A stretch of DNA of 64,000 nt from Coptis chinensis (taxonomy: Eukaryota; Streptophyta; Magnoliopsida; Ranunculales; Ranunculaceae), in assembly GCA_015680905.1 (NCBI GenBank), contig CM027381.1:87259501-87323500 (forward strand), in the 5' to 3' direction. Shown in pieces: positions 56,845-64,000 of the stretch (position 1 is the stretch's first letter; each line of letters starts with the position of its first letter). Made by a program: the position numbers and the translations under genes. Below the pieces are notes generated by a model. It made no database searches, was not told the DNA's origin, and worked only from the letters and a program-made list of their open reading frames with translations.

Positions 56845-56856
56845 CACTGCCTAATA
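56845..56856. repeat. Right target-site duplication of the LINE
   Basis: CACTGCCTAATA, identical to 49907-49918. It is followed by ATTGG, the original continuation of the target. Confidence 0.8.
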
Positions 56857-57104
56857 ATTGGTTTTGAGTTGGAAGTTCCAAATTTAAAATCGCATCAAAC
56901 CAGAGTATTGTGTCTGACTGCCCAATACTCTGGTCATTTTGGCTCAGTGGTCATTTTGGTATCCCATGGTCTAAATTGATTAATACATTGACGACAATTA
57001 TAAATTACTACTTAGTAGTTCAATTTTCTCCATAAAAACTAACAATTTAGTAGTTCAATTTACTTCAGAAAAAGTTGTCAATGGCGACAGCTAAGACCAT
57101 AATA

Positions 57105-57545
57105 ATGAGTAGTGGAGAATGCTCCAACTCGCCCAAAAAAAAATTCATCTCTTCAAAATTACAAAAGATGTTGTTCTTCATCATCTCTTCAAACCCTCAA
57201 AATTACAGAAGATGTTGTTCTTCAGAATGATGAAAAGTCTCCTGCAAATAGCAGTCAAGAAAGTGAAGAGAAAACATTTCTGCTGGAGAAAAAGCATCAA
57301 CAGTGATTGATAAAGGCGATAAGGATGTGGTTATGCGTGAGGATCTTAAGGCCCTCTTTCAGAGGTTTGGAACCGTCAAGGTATTATTTTGATCAAATTC
57401 TTAATGAAGAGAAAGCATCTGCTGGAGAAAAAACAAGTCACAGTGATTGATAAAGATGACAAGGATGTGGTTATGCGTGAGGCTCTTAAGGCCCTCTTTC
57501 AGAGGTTTTGAACCGTCAAGGTATTATTTTGATTAAATTCTTAAT
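57105..57545 (+). pseudogene. La-protein-like gene fragment with internal tandem duplication
   Basis: The frame reads DEKSPANSSQESEEK, then SAGEK and an acidic linker, then KDVVMREDLKALFQRFGTVK. This matches my recollection of the start of the second RRM in plant La protein 1, an RNA chaperone that binds the 3' oligo(U) of Pol III transcripts. The exon end GTCAAG|GTATTATT is followed by intron-like sequence, so this is a genomic fragment and not a retrocopy. Units 57265-57405 and 57406-57545 are tandem copies that include the exon end and the first intron bases. The second reads VVMREALKALFQRF and then a stop. The rest of the gene is missing. Confidence 0.7.
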
Positions 57546-60288
57546 AATTTGGGTTCATTCCATTTTTTGCCTGAAACTTTTGATCACAATGACAGAATCA
57601 TCGTTATAGGAAGTTCAATCAAGTCGTCATTGATTTGGTAGAGTTTAGAAATTGGAGAGTTACAAGAAATGATAATAGGTTAAGGAAACTGTGGAATTTG
57701 GTACTATGAGGTACAAGTATCAGTCGAGCATGTCATGATTTCAAAAATAGATTAGTTGATTGTTCTTGAAATTAAGGACTGAAGCTGAAAAATTATGAGT
57801 GTAGTCATTAGTCGTTTATAGGAACTGAATCTTGAGAGATACATTGGTTCCTCTTGATTGGTTTAGGAGTTTACATGGTATCCATACATTGCTTTGTTCA
57901 TACCTCTTTTTCATGTGTGTGTTGTGTACTTGAATTTCTAACCATGAAACCTTTTGACGACCTATATGATACATCAGTCACTGTAAAAGTTTCATATCGT
58001 TGGCATCTCATATGCTACTTGCTTGTTTCTTATAGAATTCTTTGTGATTCCAGTGATAATAGAATTCTTTGGAGATTGTTGGTCAAGAAGCCATAATAGC
58101 ATATGAGGAACCAGGACAGTTGGCAGAGATAGATAAAAAAATTGTCTTTGGCCATGGAAGAGATTCAGCATCTTCGATCCAAGTTTATTCTAACTGAGCG
58201 CTATACATTATTTTATTTTATTAAAATTTACAAGATATATAAGTTGTAAATCGAGACTTTTTTTGAATTTGAATATCACTTTGTCTTTGCTAATTTCAGG
58301 AAAAAGAAGCGATGTTGAGGATTATTTCAGTTACAGAAAGTTCAAGCGTTGGAATTTGATCGAGTTTGTTTTGGAATCTGCTTTTATAGGCACTCTTTGT
58401 CTTTGTCATTGAGCATGATATCACTTCAATACTGTTAAAATATTTAATTTAGAAATTTGAATTCTCTGTATTCTACCTTTTCCATGTTGTTGTATAATTT
58501 TTTTTTTCCAAATTCTGATTCGAATTTGGAAATGAGGATATGGCTGCATAAAAAATAAGTGTTCATGAGTATCCAACTTCTACATATTAATTTTGTACTG
58601 CCTCTTCAAACCTATTTCGATGTATTATTTGTGCTATGTCTCAGTCGATCTAGAAATCTTCAAATCCATCAAAAGACTTATTTTGAGGCTATGCTATTGA
58701 AATTTCTCATGTTGAGAAAACACATCCCTAGCACTCATTGGTGAGATGGGTTCCATGCTTCTTGGTGACATTCTTCCTGGACAGTGCAGACCACCAAAAG
58801 AGGCATGTAAGAGAGGGTGATCAACATTTTTGGGGGAGAATACATTTGTGTTTATTGGAGAGAGCATGCTCTGTTGCTTCTTTGGAATTGATTGAGGACA
58901 ACTGATTTGTGTGATGGCGAAAACATGCTAGATGACATAGCCTGATCAGAATACCGGGGAGATGAGCACATCTCTGCACTGAAGAGGTCTTCCAAATTTA
59001 ATGGTGCTAGAGATTTTGTACGAATGGGGCAGTTGCCAGATGTAGGAATTAGCCGTGGTTGAGAGAAACATGATAATTGATTGAGGAGTTGCTGATGTTG
59101 ATGTTGCTATTGTGGTTAAAATTCCACCAACAAGCTGAAATCATCAGCTTGAATATCTCTTGCGTTAAGGGATGATCTGAGACGACTAGACTGGAGATTG
59201 CTTCCAGGAAGATGCAAGGTAGGAACATTTGGTTGTGGCCACGCCATGGATGAGTGTGAAATGCCACTGGCTGACGGAGACATCGGTGGCGTGAAAGGAT
59301 TAGGTTACATGACAGAAGCCGAGGACGGGGAGGCTGGTAGTAGACTCAAGGCATTAGCCATTTCCATAGCAGCAGATGCAGCTGAACGGGGAGAAGGAAT
59401 CAAGACCGTAAGTACTTCTTACCTCCTCATTATAAGCATAAAACACATAGCTCTGGAACCACCACTCTTCAGTTTTCCAATGGATTAGAAGTGATGGTAG
59501 ATAATTCACCAACAGACATCGCATTCAACCTTAACCGTCTATTAACATAGGTGATTGACCTTCTGAAGAACCAACCTCTACCAGCCCATGGATGACAAGG
59601 AGGATGTTACTGAGGGAAAACTTGAAAAAGATGGCATTGAAACAGTTTCCTAAAAGAAGAATCAGAAGACAAAATCCTGCGGAACCAAGTTCGAGCACAA
59701 AAGAAGTAGGCAAATCCACTTTTGATAAACTGAGTTCTTCCGAGTTGTTGCTCATCATTCGCCAAACCAAAATAAAGAGGCGGAAGAGATCTAAATAGAA
59801 TGTTAGGTTAAGCGACACTGAAACCTTAACTTACATAACAATGCTATAATTTGCTTTTGCCTCTCCCCAGAAATGCTTCGGCATCTCATAAAAGTAAAGA
59901 AACATATCAAGAAGAAGGGACTACAATGTTTGTAGTAGAGCAAGAGCTGGCAGTACTAGACTCAGGGAACTCCATATGCCACCTGAACCAGACAGAAGTC
60001 ACAATCAATGTTCATTGACACTCCATGAAGCAGAAAAAAATGGAAACAGAGAAATAATAAACAACAGTGAGTCATTTGAAGCCAACACCAGAGATTGCTG
60101 CTCTTTAGGCATTTCATACAAGGAATTGGGAATGTGCCAAGGCAGGCCTGACAAGTGTCAAGAATATCTGAAGACAAACTCCGGACTTATAACTGCAGGA
60201 TTTGGTGTTCAAGCTTCACTGAAGCAGACGGGAGAGCAACAACACTTGAGTTAAAGAACTCTGGTATTTCACCACAACTTTCTGTAGA
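57546..60288. other. Gene-like but unrecognised region
   Basis: Plus-strand frames at 59198-59488 (HAMDECEMPLADGDIGGVKG, then SRLKALAISIAADAAERGEG, ending at a plausible donor GTAAGT near 59409), 59592-59798 (KRRIRRQNPAEPSSSTKEVG) and 59976-60254 (GISYKELGMCQGRPDKCQ) have coding-like composition. They could be exons of one degraded gene, possibly the same gene as the fragment that follows. I recognise no domain. 57546-58730 is AT-rich with nothing identifiable. Confidence 0.4.
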
Positions 60289-60790
60289 TTCTTTGTTACT
60301 TCAAGTAAATGTTGGAAACATGAATGTGGAGAAAGAAAGTCCTACATTGTTAGAGGCTGATAGAGCATTGGAAAATGTAAGTTCATCTGAAAACACCAAC
60401 AATATTTCCAAGATTCAACAGGAGCTTAAGGCTTTAAAGAAGGAACTAAACGAGAAAGCAGAAGAAATACAAGACTTGATTAACCTGAACCAAACTCTTA
60501 CAGTCAAAGAGTGTCAGAGTAACCAACAACTGCACGAAGCGCGCAAATCATTGATCGAAGTAAGATTTGTTAGGATTGCAAGCACGTTCATATGTATAAT
60601 ATTCAAATACTTTTATCAGAACTCATAAAACGAAACTCTTCATTTATATAAAAGGTTTCTAGGACTTTTTGAGTAATGGCCGTGGAGCAATAATTGGGAT
60701 CAAGCGACTAGGGGAGCTAGATGAGAAACCTTTTCGAAATGCATGCATACGTAAGTTTCCAATTTGGAGAATGGGATGTGAAATCATGGA
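60289..60790 (+). pseudogene. IDN2/FDM-like (SGS3-related) gene fragment: coiled coil and start of XH domain
   Basis: 60300-60559 encodes a coiled coil with KIQQELKALKKELNEKAEE and IQDLINLNQTLTVKECQ, then SNQQLHEARKSLIE. A GTAAGA donor follows. The next exon from 60663 (acceptor TTTCTAG) reads DFLSNGRGAIIGIKRLGELD and EKPFRNAC, the hallmark start of the XH domain. In FDM/IDN2 proteins these parts are adjacent in this order. They act with DRM2-dependent RNA-directed DNA methylation by stabilising double-stranded siRNA-scaffold RNA. The frame is lost soon after NAC, and gypsy-type sequence begins within about 150 bases. Zinc-finger-XS and XS domains are not seen upstream. Probably a truncated gene copy. 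Confidence 0.7.
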
Positions 60791-60929
60791 TAAACCGTTA
60801 TGCCTTTGTTTTCGACCCCACCTACGCGGGCAAACGCCCATTAGTAGGGTCTCTATATTTTATTCATTTAATCAACAGGCTAAAGCCCAATTCGCAATAT
60901 CATGGATCAATGTACAGCCCATTAACTCA

Positions 60930-63900
60930 TGTGTCTAAGGTCAACCTTAGCCACATGGCTTGCCACTAATGTACGTTGATTTATGTCCGTGATTCATTTC
61001 TTATCAAAGAGATAGTTATCGGACAGCAGTTATACTCTATCACAATTACTCAAGATACAAGATTACTTGAGCTACAAGGACTCTCTACTCTACCTCTATA
61101 AATATCAAACTATTTTTCATAAGGAACTACGTGGAAACTTGATCCCTAGAGAATAGATCTTGGGTACGTAGGCAGCCATTATTTGGTTGGTTTCATCTCC
61201 CCAACATCAAATTCCTCGTTTCTTAGTGTGTTCTTTACCATTGCTCGTTGTGTTGAAGCGATTTTTGCCAAACATAATTGGCGCCGTCTGTGGAGAATTT
61301 AGAATTCATTATCACGTGAAACAATCAAGATGGTAAACACAAGAAGCAGACCAAATAGTCAACATATTCCTCCTGCTAATAGGAATCGCAACCTTCGAAA
61401 TTCAAATTGGCCAATGCAAGAACCGTTGAACAATCAAGTTGCTCCTAGTGGTAGGATCAATTCTTAACATCCAACCGTAGCAGCGCCACCGCCACCACCA
61501 CCGCCTCCTCTACCGCCACTCCTAATACGGTTGAGCGTGAGTTACGACGAGTCAAAATTTTAAAATAGGAACTTGAGAAGGAAGCTGGCAAAGAGGCAAA
61601 GGCTGGTGGACGAGGCCTAAAAATTCAACAACATCGGCTAAACGGCGGACGCAGACCATTCCAGTGTATGGGACCGTCTTGAAGATCCACTTCATCGTCC
61701 TTAACAACGTGTTATTTCTCAAACACAATCAACCAGTGCACACTCTAAGAGTAATGACCCTATTACCCGTACTTATGGGGAGAATCGGATTGGCAATGAT
61801 AATTACTACCCTAGACATGTCCGATCTCAAATGGAAGATTTACCTCTGAGAAGCAATTTCAGGGAAGACCGCCATCCGAGATATGTCCAACATGACTGGG
61901 AAGGCGGGCATCCCAGACAAGAGCAACAGAACATGGAGAAGTGGTATAATTATACCGACCACCCAGCCAAGGGTGACTACCGGCCTAGACAGGCTGGTTA
62001 CAAGGATAGACAAAGACAATCACCGGTCGGAGCTGATCGTGCATACCGCCAAAGATCTCTAACTCCTATAAGAGATAATGGAAGGTATCCTTCTCCACAT
62101 GGGCACGATCGGGCGCCCGGTTGTTCGAGCCAATACTTTAACTCTAAATGTAACAACGGTTGAAAGAGTTGATTGCAAAAGAACTTAACGATAGAGAGTC
62201 AAGGGATGTAATTAATGAAAACTTGATACCAATGATGGTGTACTTGATAAGTTTTCGCCGACATTCAAGAAGCTTACCACCATCCCGACTTCAAACAACC
62301 CGATTTTGAACTTTATGATGAGTCGGAAGGAGATCCTGGCTTGCATGTTCTATCGTTCAAAAATAAGTTGGTGTTATGGGGTGGAGATGATCCGCTCATA
62401 TGTAAGCTCTTTCCATCAACTCTAAAGGGAGAAGCATTATTTGGTTTAATGAGTTGCCTTCAAGATCAATTCACCAATTCAATGAACTAGAAAATCAGTT
62501 TGTTAATCGTTTCCGCACAATTGCAAGACGCCAAAGGATGTCGACTCACTTTTGAACATCAAGCAACAACGTGACGAAAAGTTACGACTTTTTTTGTTAC
62601 TAGGTTCCGGAAGGCAAGAAAGACCGCCCTTCCTCGCTACCGCAGAACGGCGGTATAAATGCCTCCAAAAAGAAGGCCGCTGAAAAAGTATAAGGAAAAA
62701 CTTCATCCCGATCGACCGACTCGGACAGGGGAAGACCGACCTTCCGTGATTTGCGGAAAATTGCCATCCTAGACAGTCCCCAATTGCATTGGGAAAAAAA
62801 GGCGCCACGGAAGAAAGTATAAGGAAAACCTTCATCCTAGACCGGACCGACCGACAGGGAAGGCCGACCTTGCAGATTTGAGAAAAGCGCCATCCCGCAT
62901 GTGTCCCACTGTGCAAGGATGAAAGGTGTCACGTATAAACTAGATGGAAGACCACAATCCCGCGGACAAACTACCGACCTAGATAGACGGGTTACACGCG
63001 AAAGAAAAGACAATCTCGGTCCGGACCAACGCGTGGTACCGCCTAAAATCTCTAACTCTTGTAAGAGGTAATGGCGGTGTCATTTTCCACATAGGCTCGA
63101 CCGGGCGCCCTGTCAATGCTTTTAAATCTTCCGGATAAAATGGATTTCACCCCACTTAGCATGAAGTCCCTTTGATGTAACTTCCCACTCATCATAAAGT
63201 TCATTTGAACCTTTAACGAAGCTTGTCCGATTCATCCGTGATCCGTTGCCACGAATTTCCAACCGGTGAACGCCACTTTCAGCTTCCAACGCCTATCTTT
63301 CATGGATGCTTCTTCGTGGTACTACCAAATATCTTTGAATGTGGATGACCAAGAGTTCACCGCCTTCATCACCCTAAGGCATTTTTGCTACATCGTTATG
63401 CCTTTTGGTGCGAAAATGCCGGTGCAACCTACCAAAAGCTTGTCAATACAATTTTTCCGATCTGTTGGGAAAAATAATGGAGGCTTATATCGATGATATA
63501 GTCGTTAAATTGAAGCATACTGGTGATCATCTTTCCGATCTTTAACTTGTTTTTGATTGGCTTAACAAGTATAACATGAGACTCAATCCCGCCAAATGTT
63601 CTTTTGGCCTCTCTTCTAGAAAATTTCTGGGATACCTCATGACTCGTAGAGGTATTGAGGCTAATCCTGATAAGATACGCGCCGTTATTGATATGCCATC
63701 ACCAAAAAAATAAGAAAGAAATTCAACGACTTACTGGTTGACTTGCCGCTCTTCATAGATTTATTTCTAAATATTTTGATTGTTGTCATCCCTTCTTCCA
63801 GACTTTAAAGGGGGCGGCAACTTGGAATGTTGATTGTGAGATGGCATTGCAACAACTGGATAAATACTTGGTCAGTCCTCCTATATTGACAAGTCCTTCA

Positions 63901-64000
63901 ACGAGTCAACCTAGTGGCATATTCTACGATAACTTTCGTAGAATGGGAAAGTTATCTTAGTGCGTATAGCATTGTCTTTGAAAGTCGTACTACTAAAAAA
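60930..64000 (+). mobile_element. Ty3/gypsy retrotransposon, Tat-like, decayed and cut by the window end
   Basis: The 5' LTR ends near 61270 (start uncertain, about 60800-60935), directly before TTGGCGCCGTCTGTGGAG, the usual primer-binding region of Tat-type gypsy elements. Gag begins near 61330 (MVNTRSRPNS) with remnants to about 62560. A non-coding part with about 128-bp tandem repeats follows. Reverse-transcriptase blocks occur from 63290 onward: LSFMDASSWYYQISLNVDDQ, IVMPFGAK, YIDDIV near 63490, LNPAKCSFG and KFLGYL. It is a fossil with many breaks. The 3' half lies outside the window. Confidence 0.85.
62687..62940 (+). repeat. Tandem repeats within the gypsy element, about 128-bp unit
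   Basis: AGTATAAGGAAAAACTTCAT at 62687 recurs as AGTATAAGGAAAACCTTCAT at 62815. Each is followed by a GACCGAC-rich stretch, then 'ggccgacctt' or 'agaccgacctt', then GCCATCC. Non-coding tandem repeats of this kind are frequent in Tat-lineage elements. Confidence 0.65.

Noticed and set aside
1-64000. CRISPR arrays, bacterial operons, prophage or defence systems
   Set aside because: The window is plant nuclear DNA; repeats seen are microsatellites, MITEs and retroelements without CRISPR-like spacing.

Overview
This is a nuclear genomic window from a flowering plant, most likely a eudicot. It has AT-rich spacers, one very long intron-rich housekeeping gene with plant-type GT-AG introns, an intronless OVATE family gene, seed-maturation (SMP/LEA) genes, a plant-type U4 snRNA gene, and a dense load of LTR elements, L1-type LINEs and MITEs. 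I see no bacterial, CRISPR or operon-like content. I did not find a convincing new biological system. The most unusual features are structural: a tandem copy of a terminal coding exon with its frame open, a full-length LINE ending in a (TA)n tail, gene fragments next to transposons, and several small inverted-repeat families.

Layout. 1-804: a possible hAT end and a 3' LINE remnant on the minus strand. 805-6321: a decayed Ty1/copia (Tnt1-like) element with both LTRs. 6322-9722: AT-rich spacer with a degenerate repeat. 9723-10355 (-): an OVATE family protein gene. 10356-18076: spacer with three small mobile elements or insertion scars. 18207-44931 (+): the MON2 homologue, which I could splice in frame as 44 coding exons giving 1647 residues. 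Its introns hold at least five MITE-like copies, a TRIM remnant, a 919-bp TIR element and a foldback element. 44980-45057: a tandem copy of its last coding exon.

46491-48869: two divergent SMP-family genes, one frameshifted and one cut short by a stop, separated by a textbook hAT MITE. 49116-49345: a U4 snRNA gene with USE and TATA. 49919-56844 (-): an apparently full-length L1-type LINE with a 12-bp target duplication, an EN-RT-RNase H ORF2 and inactivating changes. 57105-57545: a fragment resembling La protein with an internal tandem duplication. 57546-60790: unrecognised gene-like sequence ending in a fragment of an IDN2/FDM-like (SGS3-related RNA-directed DNA methylation) gene. About 60930-64000: a decayed Ty3/gypsy (Tat-like) element running off the window.

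The host genes have no evident functional link. MON2 acts in endosome-Golgi traffic, OVATE proteins in transcriptional repression, SMP proteins in seed desiccation, and U4 in splicing. All exon boundaries were chosen by eye from splice signals, reading-frame continuity and recalled family similarity. No alignment or expression data were available.
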